This document shows positions 11,401-21,083 of a stretch of DNA of 64,000 nt, piece after piece. This DNA is from Tomocerus qinae (Eukaryota; Arthropoda; Collembola; Entomobryomorpha; Tomoceridae): assembly GCA_020055645.1 (NCBI GenBank), contig CM034546.1, positions 72,912,001-72,976,000 of the forward strand. Direction: 5' to 3'. Position 1 is the stretch's first letter. Every line of letters begins with the position of its first letter. The notes under the pieces were generated by a model. It was not told where the DNA came from. It did not search any database and worked only from the letters and a program-made list of their open reading frames with translations. A program made the position numbers and the translations under genes.

Positions 11401-14400
11401 ACATACCACAAAACAAACGAAAAGTGTGGAATGATACTGCTGAACAGAGTTATATGGTTGGATATGATGGAGAAAGCTACAGAATATACAATGCTCTTAA
11501 TAAAACAGTAACAATTGCTCGTAATGTAACTTTCAAAGAAGTAGTACAAGGTGAAATTTCTCTTGAGGAAGCGAACAGCTTTGAGCAGAGTAGAAAAGAG
11601 TTAAGTGAACCTGTGGGAGACGAAGAGGAGATAGAATCCTACATAAAGCCAGGGCCTACTTTAAGGGATAGGTCCAAACTAAAGCCAATAGACAGACTTC
11701 AAGTTGGATTTCATACAAAAATAATAGAGCCAGCAACGTTTGATGAAGCAATTATGTCACCCAATGCCAAGGAATGGATGGAATCCATGGTGGATGAATT
11801 ACATAGCCATAAATTAAATAAAACTTGGACTTTGGTCCCTTACCCAACAGACAAGCAAGTACTTGACAACCGTTGGGTATACAGAGTAAAAACAAACCCA
11901 GATGGCTCAATTTCAAGATTTAAGTCCCGTTTGGTTATAAAAGGTTACAAGCAAGTACATGGAATTGATTATTATGCCACATTCTCCTCTGTTGGCCGAT
12001 ACGAAAGCATAAGGATTCTGATATGCATAGCAGCTACATACGGCTACTTTATTGTACAACTGGACATCAAAACAGCCTTTCTGCATGGGAAAGTTAAAGA
12101 AGTTATTTATATGAAGCAGCCTGACGGATTTATAGAAAATCCTAACTTAGTTTGCTTGTTGGACAAGAGTCTTTATGGGCTTAAGCAAGCACCGAGATGC
12201 TGGAACGAGAGATTAACTGAATTTTTAAAAGAAAATAATTTTAATGTATTAACAAGCGACCCTTGTGTCTTTATTGGATTTGTTAACACATACATTGTAT
12301 ACCTACTGGTATATGTGGACGATATTTTAATGGTGTCCCCAAATAACGAAGCACTAAAAATGGTTACACAGAGAATTGAGTCTACATTTGAAATATCAAA
12401 AGGAGAACTAAGCTCTTTCGTGGGATTCGAAATTAAACGAAGCGAAGACGGAATTTATATGGGACAGGCATCGTATGTACAAACCTTGCTTGACAGATTT
12501 GAGATGACTGATTGCAGTGTACAGTCTGTACCAATGCAACCGAACCAGGATTGGCTTCCTGCTGAGCAGTGTGAGAAAGGACTGCCTTATCCACAGCTCA
12601 TTGGAGCTTTATTGTTTCTCACAAGATTATCCCGTCCTGACATTGCCTATGCAGTGTCAAAGCTGTCCCAATTTATGAGTGCATACGATGAGAATCATCT
12701 CGAAGCAGCGAAAAAGGTACTTATGTACCTAAAAGGAACAATAAACTTGGGTTTGTATTACAAGAAGGGAGGAGAGTTGAGTTTGAATGGCTACTCGGAT
12801 TCAGACTTTGCAGGCAACAAACTTGACAGGAAATCAACCACTGGTTATGCCTTTTTCCTTGGAGATAGTTTGATCACTTGGAACAGTAATAAGCAACCTA
12901 TAGTGACTTGTTCCAGTACAGAGGCAGAGTATGTTGCTCTTTCCTCAGCAGCCAGGGAATGTGTTTGGCTGCAAACCTATCTTTTGGAGCTGCAGATACC
13001 ACAAGACGGCCCAGCCAAGCTGTTCGTTGACAATACAAGCGCTATACGGCTAGCTAAAAACCCAGAGTTTCATAAACGTACTAAGCATATAGATGTACGT
13101 TACCACTATGTCAGAGAACTAATAACTAATAATGTAATAGAGGTACACCATGTACCCAAAGAAGAACAAAAGGCAGATGTACTCACAAAACCACTGCTAA
13201 AAGGCAAACATCAGCATGATACACAGAAACTTGGACTCAGTGCAGGAAACGGGAATATCAATCCCCATTCAAAGATCGGTGTTGGAACTGGAACCATAAG
13301 TGGACTAATGAGCAAGTCATTCATTACTATGCTACTATTGCTGGGACTTCTATCTCCAATTACTGCAAACCCAACCGTAAACCAACCAGTACTCTGGAGG
13401 CCAAGTAACATACCTATAACTGTAGGTTACAATGAGTACTATTTAATGATTCATTTGAAAAGCCCTTGCGACATTTTGACGAATGAGACAATTCATGAGG
13501 ATCTTCTCATCGATACGAAAAACAAATGCAACGAACTGTATGATGAATATTTTATGAAGGAACTGGAAATTATGTGCCCTAAAGGCAGCTTCACAGAAGT
13601 CCATTCACGCTCTAAGAGATTTGTTTTTGGAATATTAATGGGAATACTAATCATGTCCATAGTTGTTCCAGTTGGACTTGGAATCTCAGCACAGGTGACA
13701 GCCAGTGTCGCAGCAGGAAAAATAGCAACTGTTGAAACGAAGATGAGTGAGATGGAAAGTGAACTAGAGAGTCTTTCGAAAAATATGGAATTGGCGAAAG
13801 AAGCAATTAAAGTTCTACAACATAATGTAAAACTTTTGCGGATAGAAACTAAGGCACATGAAGATGACTATACACAAATGAAAGCAAAGCTGAGCGCATC
13901 TATTTACGCAATTTCATACATAACATCAAGAATGCTGACTGCCAAACAAATACTTAAAGAAGCGAAGCGAAATTGGGAAGAACGAAAGTTATATGCTCCA
14001 TTGTTTGACTATCTTGGCTTCTCCTTGCCATGTAAAGAGTCTTGTCCAATTCGGCTTGGCAGAGCAAAGAAATGTCGAATATCTTATGACAAATCTAAAC
14101 TGTACTTTGATTTTGTTACTCCACTTATAAATGATACTCTGCACCTTCTGGAGGCTGACCCTTTTGACCTGATACACCAAACTGAGAACCAGACTTGCGT
14201 TATCTCGTTTTCTGGACCCCGAAACGTGATCATGAGTGAATTACACAGTTGTGTGTATGCAGTTAATGTTAAATACTCTGATTTGATTTTGTCTCCTTCA
14301 CAGGATTGTGACCATAGCATGACCTACCCAAACGTCTCGAGGTATTATTCGTTGGGAAAATGTCATCCGAGACATACAAAGGACGCGATGGATTTCGTTC

Positions 14401-15963
14401 AAGTAAAAAACTTCAACTTTCAGAATTATATTTATTGCCACGGCAATAATATTACAATTGGAAAAAGAGAACAGGCCTGCCCACTTGATGTCTTTACACT
14501 GCCAATTACAGCAGCTTTCACAATCAATGACCATTTCTACAAGGCCGGCGAATTTCAAATTAGCCATATCCAGGAGGTCAACCCTTTATTCACGATGAAA
14601 GCTAATTGGCTATTACAGCCAAAGATACACATGGACGAAATTAAGGAAGATATAAAAATGTTGGATTCAACTAAGAAAAATCATGATTCATATAATACTA
14701 CATTTATGTTTTTAAATTTGTTGATTGGTGGAATCATTTTTTTGTCTCTTATTATAATAATTCTGGTTGTTGTTATGATTATCATTTGGAAACGGAAGAA
14801 AACTGTCGAGCCTGCTGTAAAATTTACAGCCCCTAAAACCATCGAAATAGATGATGCCTAAAGAAAATGTATTTAGATTAAGGGATAGTGTTAGAATACT
14901 AACCTAAATAAATGCATGAGAAAGTAAAGTAGCAAATGTTCACACAATTGGTTTGTACATTTAAGCTGAACATTAGATTTTAAGGGTCCAAGTACTTAAC
15001 GTTTGGCCCTTCTTAATGTAGTAACTATTAGTTTTTATGATTTTGTAGCTCAATTAAGTCTAAATGAAGCATGAAAGCATATGGGTACAACTGTTACATC
15101 GTCCCATGTCCCTTGCTTTATAGAGATACCTATTGTAACCATTAAGGGTCTCTCACATCTGTCTATGTAAGCATAGTATTTAAATACCATGGACAATAAT
15201 GTAAAAGCACTGAGTATTATTCAACTGTTTGAGCTGGAAACTTCATTCTCTCTCTGTTCAATAAAAGTTACTTTACAGTAACAACTAAATACAAAACTTG
15301 TCTCACTAACTGAATCCGTTTTCATAACAATTGTAAGTAATAAATTTTATGGACCGAAGAAATGTATAAATTTAAAAAAACTAACTGATTTAAAATAAAG
15401 ATTTTGTATAAACAATTCGCAAATTCCTTAACATTATTACTCCTATTTTAAGGCTTGTTAATAGTTGGATAACTTGAACATACACTTCATGTAGTTTCGA
15501 AATATTAAAATATATAATACTTTTTGAATTACAGCGTAAGCGGGAAAACATTTTTCCCGCCAACGCTATAATTCAAAACTTATTGCACAATTTTTTCTGA
15601 GAAACAAGTCCGAGATGTTCACCTTCCGTCACTTTTTGGAAATTTGGAAAGCTTTCAGTAAATAAATACGAGTTATTCTCTAATCCTGTAAGCAATACAC
15701 ACAAAGTGTATGTTGAAGTTACTATTAACCACTTTTACTATTAACCCGCTATTAACCACTTTTTAATAAAAATTAATTTATACTGAACAGAGTCACCATT
15801 CACCGACCGTAGGCTGTGCAACTTCATCTTCTTCAGGAATGTCGAATTCTCGTCTCAGAAAAGCCAATATGACAGGACCAATACCTGGTATTAGGTCAGC
15901 AGCCTTATTACCCATAGGTTCCGCAACAAAATTGGCATGTTTTATTGTTGGATTTTGGGCCAT
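8499..15963 (-). CDS. BAF-like gene split by an intron holding a Copia element
   Basis: Exon 1, 15963-15804, encodes 53 residues that match BAF strongly: KHANFVAEPMGNK against KHRDFVAEPMGEK, then PGIGPV for the GIG hairpin and RREFD for ERGFD. Its donor is TCG/GTGAAT. Exon 2 runs from about 8767-8777 to 8499. It continues with YGRFLGW (QFLVL region), a loop some 40 residues longer than in canonical BAF, then FIAWL (FREWL) and a C-terminal helix. Using the acceptor at 8767 the phases agree (1) and the protein is about 142 residues. The acceptor at 8777 is an alternative with another donor, so the junction is uncertain. Nearly the whole 7-kb intron is the LTR element at 8826-15329, in opposite orientation. 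Expected role: DNA bridging and nuclear envelope assembly. The long loop makes this a diverged paralog. Confidence 0.75.
8826..9266 (+). repeat. 5' LTR of the Copia element
   Basis: 441 bp with TGTTA/TAACA ends. A CAATAAAA polyadenylation-type signal lies near 9198. I see no difference from the 3' LTR. Confidence 0.95.
9267..9286 (+). other. Primer binding site, tRNA-Leu type
   Basis: TGGTGTCAGAAGTGGGATTC directly after the 5' LTR is complementary to the CCA-tailed 3' end of a common eukaryotic leucine tRNA (…CCCACTTCTGACACCA). This is unlike the initiator-Met half-tRNA used by Drosophila copia. Confidence 0.7.
9543..14861 (+). CDS. Copia gag-pol-env-like polyprotein (fossil element)
   Basis: Frame of 1772 codons. 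In order: gag with a CX2CX4HX6C knuckle (residues about 200-215); protease with DSGAS (about 251); gag-pre-integrase HHCC region (WHERMGH ... CSTC); integrase with D, D and E core (HADLSG, RSDNG, NGKIERE); Copia reverse transcriptase (DIKTAFLHG, YVDDILM); RNase H (SDSDFAG ... STEAEY) ending near residue 1220. Without a stop, the frame runs into a hydrophobic signal-like segment (about 1257-1277), a furin-type RSKR site (1356-1359), a hydrophobic fusion-peptide-like stretch, a heptad coiled coil (about 1385-1465), a Cys-containing ectodomain and a C-terminal membrane anchor (about 1721-1750) with a short basic tail. The envelope call rests on architecture, not on similarity to a named family. 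Confidence 0.9.
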   Translation: MWDVVSGTSTRAAAADKDKWDDSDIKAQAIIVPTLTLVNATHIHSCITSKQVYDRLKSIHSDTSQLNKQFVLASFFNYKFKEGTTLVTTYTEIERLSISLNQMGVVIDDDTTIMKIVSSLPDEKHNAFKKAWDSVPAASQTMPALLARLRKEDLELKQVSNTEEEQSQVKAFQAKGGKGKLDKKEFKKRKIEELKKKTKCSRCKQTGHWYKDKECPARNTHPNESEEDKRKTIAAFMSNPNHGNDVWISDSGASQHICGKKSFFISYKEFETRVSVYLTDGNAVEAQGIGTVSVLAFMNNKWIECTMNEVLHIEGAANLFSEVIMDKKGYTIIRAAGVAKYIDRNGLEGPVAVMRDNMYIMKFKPIVPNKANAICLSSNARLWHERMGHINIRFINDTAKKNAVKGFYENFGEQSIECSTCQLGKQARKPYHTVETKRNTKPGEMVHADLSGKMPVTSIGGADYFFLMKDDSTGFRMVFFITKKTQVPACIEEYVYFMENQTGSRLKVFRSDNGTEMVNKTVQTFFQKMGIVHETTAPYSPESNGKIEREMRTLKESARCMLLQSKLPEYLWAEAMATAVYIKNRILDTQSPEITAFEAILKENQKWDICVFLDALAFAHIPQNKRKVWNDTAEQSYMVGYDGESYRIYNALNKTVTIARNVTFKEVVQGEISLEEANSFEQSRKELSEPVGDEEEIESYIKPGPTLRDRSKLKPIDRLQVGFHTKIIEPATFDEAIMSPNAKEWMESMVDELHSHKLNKTWTLVPYPTDKQVLDNRWVYRVKTNPDGSISRFKSRLVIKGYKQVHGIDYYATFSSVGRYESIRILICIAATYGYFIVQLDIKTAFLHGKVKEVIYMKQPDGFIENPNLVCLLDKSLYGLKQAPRCWNERLTEFLKENNFNVLTSDPCVFIGFVNTYIVYLLVYVDDILMVSPNNEALKMVTQRIESTFEISKGELSSFVGFEIKRSEDGIYMGQASYVQTLLDRFEMTDCSVQSVPMQPNQDWLPAEQCEKGLPYPQLIGALLFLTRLSRPDIAYAVSKLSQFMSAYDENHLEAAKKVLMYLKGTINLGLYYKKGGELSLNGYSDSDFAGNKLDRKSTTGYAFFLGDSLITWNSNKQPIVTCSSTEAEYVALSSAARECVWLQTYLLELQIPQDGPAKLFVDNTSAIRLAKNPEFHKRTKHIDVRYHYVRELITNNVIEVHHVPKEEQKADVLTKPLLKGKHQHDTQKLGLSAGNGNINPHSKIGVGTGTISGLMSKSFITMLLLLGLLSPITANPTVNQPVLWRPSNIPITVGYNEYYLMIHLKSPCDILTNETIHEDLLIDTKNKCNELYDEYFMKELEIMCPKGSFTEVHSRSKRFVFGILMGILIMSIVVPVGLGISAQVTASVAAGKIATVETKMSEMESELESLSKNMELAKEAIKVLQHNVKLLRIETKAHEDDYTQMKAKLSASIYAISYITSRMLTAKQILKEAKRNWEERKLYAPLFDYLGFSLPCKESCPIRLGRAKKCRISYDKSKLYFDFVTPLINDTLHLLEADPFDLIHQTENQTCVISFSGPRNVIMSELHSCVYAVNVKYSDLILSPSQDCDHSMTYPNVSRYYSLGKCHPRHTKDAMDFVQVKNFNFQNYIYCHGNNITIGKREQACPLDVFTLPITAAFTINDHFYKAGEFQISHIQEVNPLFTMKANWLLQPKIHMDEIKEDIKMLDSTKKNHDSYNTTFMFLNLLIGGIIFLSLIIIILVVVMIIIWKRKKTVEPAVKFTAPKTIEIDDA
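14889..15329 (+). repeat. 3' LTR of the Copia element
   Basis: 441 bp, same ends and sequence as the 5' LTR by eye. A purine-rich stretch (AAGGGATAG) lies just before it as the likely polypurine tract. Confidence 0.95.
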
Positions 15964-17624
15964 AGTTCCCAAATGTCGTTAACCAAAATTCAATATACAT
16001 ATTTCTCAGCCTTTTATACAGCAGGGTTTTTAATTGCCCTTACCTAACCTAAAGTGTTATCAAAGTATGATAATTGTTGTGAACTATAATCTATGCTGAT
16101 TTATTTTAATAAATGAATCATCAATCAAGGACAGTATTGAGCAATAATGAAACTAATGAATCACAATTACTTGAATTGTATATGTGTTAAGTTTGGCCTT
16201 AAATGAATACTATATAATATGGGAATATGAAATAAGAAAGGTTTGAAATGAACCCCAATTTACAGATAATCAGTACAAAATACGTACCGGTAGAAATGGT
16301 AAGTAATTAGATTTCATGTTATCGGAATAAAAAAGTGCTGATTGATATTAAACATAAACAATAACTTTTACATCATTGCAATTTTGTATGTGGTTAGCTA
16401 CATGGCTAATGAAAATATCATTGGCACTTAATTCATTTTACTTTCTTCTTTTCCCATTTTCCAAAATGTTCGCCAACTAGACGAAACACTCAATTATCGT
16501 AGAAAACTGGGTATGATACCCGGAATATCATTATCTCTGTAGGATATTAGAGAAAGACGCCTTTAAAAAAACAGGAAAAAACGAAATTTAGAGCTATTAA
16601 AAAATTAAAAGCAACAAAGTCAATCAGAATAGATGGTCAAATAAATTTAAAGCCAAAGAAATGCTAAATGCAAATAATGCCCATTTCTTCCAATTCTGGC
16701 AGTTAGGTAGGAAAAGTACATAATATGTAACGATTTCATTCTTTAAACCGTAACGTTGTAAAAAGTAGACTGAATATTTGTGTAAATGTAATTATCAGTT
16801 TTGTAATGCTTTTATCAAACAATGGAGTGCAAAATAAAAGCTTATCAATAAAGGATTACTTCCGATAATTATATGAGTACCGAATTGTGTGGTTCACAAG
16901 TGGCACGCGTCGGTCGCCGGTCGTACGTACGCTTTAAGTGTTAAGTACTTTACTTGATAAATATCAATTCTTGGATTAGGAGCGGACCTTATCTACTTTT
17001 TATGACCACGCGTGCCACGTGTATGTTTTTCCCACTTCAAAAAATTTGAGTAGATACCACTCACGTTACCTTAACAATTGTAAGTTAGTTCACACAGACA
17101 AAATCTACCTAAATTGCACTGCATTGCATTGGTGTGAGATTGAGATTGGATGGAGATACAACGAATAATAATTAAAAATGAGTATTTACCACACATCTTC
17201 CCATTCAGAACAATGATATTATGACATGGGTGATAGTCATCTTTGTACTGATGCTATTTTCAAAAGTGCACTAAGCTTTGTACATTAACTCTACTCTGTA
17301 GTAAATTATATTCCGTCAGAGTCGGAGCTTAGTGGAATGAAAGAAGGCTACATGGAGACATTCATACAATATTGATAATATTATAGTCTATAATTTAATA
17401 AATTTGAATTAAATTTACTTGTTTTATTATGATATCCTCAAAAAATAGATTCAAAAAAAGTAATTTAGGTAACATTGGTGGCGATGTTCATGTGTCATGT
17501 CTTTTGTGTGATTTATAAGAAACAAAAAACAACTGTCAAAAACGGGTGAGTACAATTTAAGATGCAATTGGTATGCAGTGATATTATTAGTAGATTGTTA
17601 TTTTAATTATAAATGCAAGTAAGT
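15964..17624. other. Intergenic, upstream of the BAF-like gene
   Basis: AT-rich, with no supportable ORF. A GC-richer patch around 16900-16930 (CGTCGGTCGCCGGTCGTACG) is notable only for composition. Confidence 0.4.
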
Positions 17625-19097
17625 TTACAATGTGGTAAGTAACAGTACAAGATTGTCAACTAAAGTGTTGAAGAATGTGAAGATGGTCAGTCTACCAATA
17701 AAAAAGAACGGATAAACCCACACTTTCAATGGGTAAAATGATTTCCGATATAAATTAGAAAGTTTTTTGTATCTACTGCACGGATACTCCGAGATGGATG
17801 TAGAAAGTGTGAATATAGCCGAGGCCTTCGTGAATGCTATGATAGCCACAACATTGATGACGATTCCCATAAACGGAAACGCGATGTAATCAAGCACAGA
17901 CAGCGAGTTAAACATAGTTAAAGCTACATATAGAATAACAACATCTGCAATTGTCAAGATAAATAAAAAGGCAGGGGCCATAAACATCATGTAAAGTTCC
18001 TTGGAATAGTTGATCAGGTAGTGAAGACTCCGGTAAGCTATAAGAATGTCTTTTGGGTTTGATCTTCCATTGTCCACTTCATTTCTGTACATTTCAAATA
18101 TCAGATTCCCAAATCAAAAAATAAATAAATAAACAAGAGACTTGCATATTTTGCATGCAATGCTTTGAAACGCAAGCCGTTAATTAGAAACAGAAATTAT
18201 TAATGGCAAGTCATACCTGAGATAAGTGAGCCAATGTTCAATTGCAAAGGCAAACGTTGTTATATGATTGAAAAAGAAGACAATGGGGATGGTAATGTCA
18301 TACCAAACAAATAGTTCCGAAATTCCAAAAATGGGAAGGAGAAAAAGAGCTTTGTCTCCCAAGAAATTAGCAAAGTAAGAGTAGAGATATCTTGGTGAAT
18401 GAGGATTGATAAGGAAAACCAAGGAAAAAAATAAAGGAAGAACAGTTACAAGGGGAAAAGTGAATAAAATGCTCAATGTGTTGAAATCTATCTTCCTTGT
18501 TCTCGGAACTTCCCATTTTGCTGCAAATTTTGAAAAGGAAGAAAATAATTTAAAAAATTGAATTTAAAAAACTATAGCACCTAAAGTATTTGATATTTAT
18601 TTTATTTAACGTATATTTAGATATCAGGAATAAAATACGCATTTTTACCAACTACTAATTCATATCCACAAAATGAGTGGCTGTAAATATAACGTTTTGA
18701 TACCTTCAAGAAAGTTCCATAATTTATATGACATCTCAAAAAATGTCAAGTTTTCGTCTCTTGTCAAGATTGATGTAATATGAAAAATAATTCCGTAGAT
18801 GCTCATAATCAGCCAAGATGCGTGAAATAGTTTTTCAGATGGTGTAAACGTAGAAGAATGATACACAAAATAAAACGAGATGCTCAAAAACAGGCAATAG
18901 GCAAATACAAATACAAAAGAAAATTCCCAAAGTAAAATACGTTTTTTCGAAATGACAGGTAATATCCCATTTTTATACACTTGATAGGGAAGAAATGGGT
19001 AAAATAGTTGTATTTTATTGTGGCAGTGAAGAAGGGTGAATGTGGCTTTCGAAATCATTTTTTTTGCACTTAGAAATAGTCCAAGTTCAGCTAACAA
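17625..19097 (-). CDS. Insect-type gustatory-receptor-like chemoreceptor
   Basis: Three exons, 19097-18704, 18520-18217 and 18084-17625, join with matching phases (1 then 2) and good splice sites (AAG/GTATCA, TTTGCAG; CTCAG/GTATGA, TGTACAG) to give 385 residues. That is typical of arthropod seven-helix GR/OR proteins. There are about seven hydrophobic segments. The last exon ends with a TM7-like FFNTLVDNLVLLL, in the place where insect GRs carry TYLVILIQF. The protein is expected to be a ligand-gated cation channel subunit with intracellular N-terminus; the ligand is unknown. Family membership is inferred from architecture and intron pattern shared with the gene at 28776-30499 rather than from a strong motif. 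Confidence 0.7.
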
Positions 19098-20267
19098 CTA
19101 ACGTATGTCTTGTGAATGAGAATAGTTAGTTTGGTCAATCACCCATATATACATATAAAATATTCATGTATAACTGATTATAACATACCATCTCTATATT
19201 ATAATCGTAGACTTGATAAAGCAATAAATTTACCTACCTATATATCTATGTATGTATGTTTGTATGTATGTCTGGTAGGGCGATCGTAAAAGCAAAGTGT
19301 GCATGTCATGAAAAGTGGAAATTAGTGTTGAAAGTGGAATAAGCTGCTGCTCTAGCAGTATACCAAAATTCAAATAGATCTGTTTCATAATATGTACATT
19401 TTGTACACTGCAACTTTCAGAAGTATCAAGCGTGAAACGTGTTTTGCTTTGTTGTGTAGTGTTTTTACTGTGCTATTTACGTTTTGCACTTTAAATTCAT
19501 TCTTTGGTGATTTTTGACCAAAACACGAGCTACTGAATTCTTTCCCGTCTGCCTATCAAAAGAAAAACTCATCTTTTAGGCCTAAAAATTAGCGACTGTG
19601 AATCTTTAATTGCACATTGACCTGAAGACTGAAACTGCTGCTGACTTAAACGTGTAAGGCTTCTTCATCGTAACTGGAAATTATTAAATGTACGGTAAAA
19701 ATAGTTAATTTAATACACTTTTAATAAGATTTAGAAAATGAGGTTTCCTGTAGTTTATTTGAAACCAATTGTTAATTTTAAATTATAATAATCTCCTTTG
19801 TATTTTAATAATATTTTCTGCATTTAAAAGTCGAAGTGTATTTTCTATTCAATCAAGAAGATTCTTATTTGAGCATGTATTTTACGTAAATTGTGAACTA
19901 TAATTTGGTGGGAGACAAGTTTGAATTAATTAATAGTTACTAAATTGTACATTTTCTATATTGTTTCTTTTACCAGATTGACCGTAATTATATTTTGCCA
20001 AATTACCCAGAGGGATCAATTTGTAAGAAGAGATTGAGATTTGTACTACTTGTGTAGGAGGTATTCAAAGTATTTTTTAATAGGAAATAGTTTTATGCAT
20101 ACAAAATTTTGTCATGAATGGTAAAATTTAATAGGTACTAATTTAATTGTGTATATTATAATTTTAGCGAAATTATAATTTGTTATTTGTATCTTTCAGG
20201 AACTATTTTGGAAGCTGCAACATACAAAGCGGTCGCTTCAAGCACAATTTATCTTTTATTTCACTAT
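19098..20267. other. Intergenic with TATG microsatellite
   Basis: A TATGTATGTTTG-type microsatellite lies at about 19240-19272. It follows ATAATCGTAGACT, a string that recurs near 39065, which hints at a shared dispersed-element end. No gene is supportable. Confidence 0.4.
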
Positions 20268-21020
20268 TTCAAATCACATTTTCCAAATAAGGCACACTTG
20301 ACCCTTTTGTGGTCCATTGCCAAATAAGGCACACTTGACCCTCTGTGGTCCATTGCCAAATAAGGCACATTTGACCCTTTTGTGGTCCATTGCCAAATAA
20401 GGCACACTTGACCCTCTGTGGTCCATTGCCAAATAAGGCACATTTGACCCTTTTGTGGTCCATTGCCAAATAAGGCACACTTGACCCTCTGTGGTCCATT
20501 GCCAAATAAGGCACACTTGACCCTTTTGTGGTCCATTGCCAAATAAGGCACACTTGACCCTTTTGTGGTCCATTGCCAAATAAGGCACACTTGACCCTCT
20601 GTGGTCCATTGCCAAATAAGGCACATTTGACCCTTTTGTGGTCCATTGCCAAATAAGGCACACTTGACCCTCTGTGGTCCATTGCCAAATAAGGCACACT
20701 TGACCCTCTGTGGTCCATTGCCAAATAAGGCACACTTGACCCTCTGTGGTCCATTGCCAAACAAGGCACACTTGACCATTTGTGGTCCATTGCCAAATAA
20801 GGCACACTTGACCCTTTGTGGTCCATTGCCAAATAAGGCACACTTGACCTATCTTGGGTACATTGCCAAATCAGGCGCCGTTGACCTTTTCGTGGTCCAT
20901 TACCAAATCAGGCCAATTTGATCTTGCAGTGGTTCATTTCCAATTCAGATCAACTTGACCCTTTGTGGTGCATTGTCAATTAAGGCACACTTGATCCATT
21001 TTGTGGTCTATTGCCTAACA
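20268..21020. repeat. Minisatellite, 36-37-bp unit
   Basis: About 16 close copies of a unit containing GGTCCATTGCCAAATAAGG and CACACTTGACC run to about 20870, then decay over about four more units. Units alternate between a 37-bp form (CCCTTTTGTGG) and a 36-bp form (CCCTCTGTGG). Because of this mix, all three minus frames stay open for over 500 nt; these are not genes. The array ends about 60 bp before the Helitron ORF. Confidence 0.95.
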
Positions 21021-21083
21021 AGGTGGAATTTGCCCAAGGCTTTTACTAAGTGGGATTTTGAAAAACGTATATAAATTAATACA

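Larger units (their letters stand above)
8826..15329 (+). mobile_element. Copia-type LTR element with envelope-like domain
   Basis: Fossil element of the Ty1/Copia group. Two 441-bp LTRs (8826-9266 and 14889-15329), each TGTTA...TAACA, read as identical side by side. A perfect 5-bp target duplication ATTGT (8821-8825 and 15330-15334) flanks it. A tRNA-Leu type primer site follows the 5' LTR. The internal part is dominated by one continuous 1772-codon frame covering gag, protease, integrase, reverse transcriptase, RNase H and an envelope-like protein. It looks whole or nearly so (zero or one apparent break), and the matching LTRs suggest a very young insertion. It sits antisense in the intron of a BAF-like gene. 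Confidence 0.95.

Noticed and set aside
20264-20843. Three overlapping minus-strand ORFs of 171-190 codons
   Set aside because: They are reading frames through the 36-37-bp minisatellite and repeat the same few residues.
20268-21020. CRISPR-like regular repeats
   Set aside because: Head-to-tail units with no unique spacers, in a eukaryotic setting; a minisatellite.
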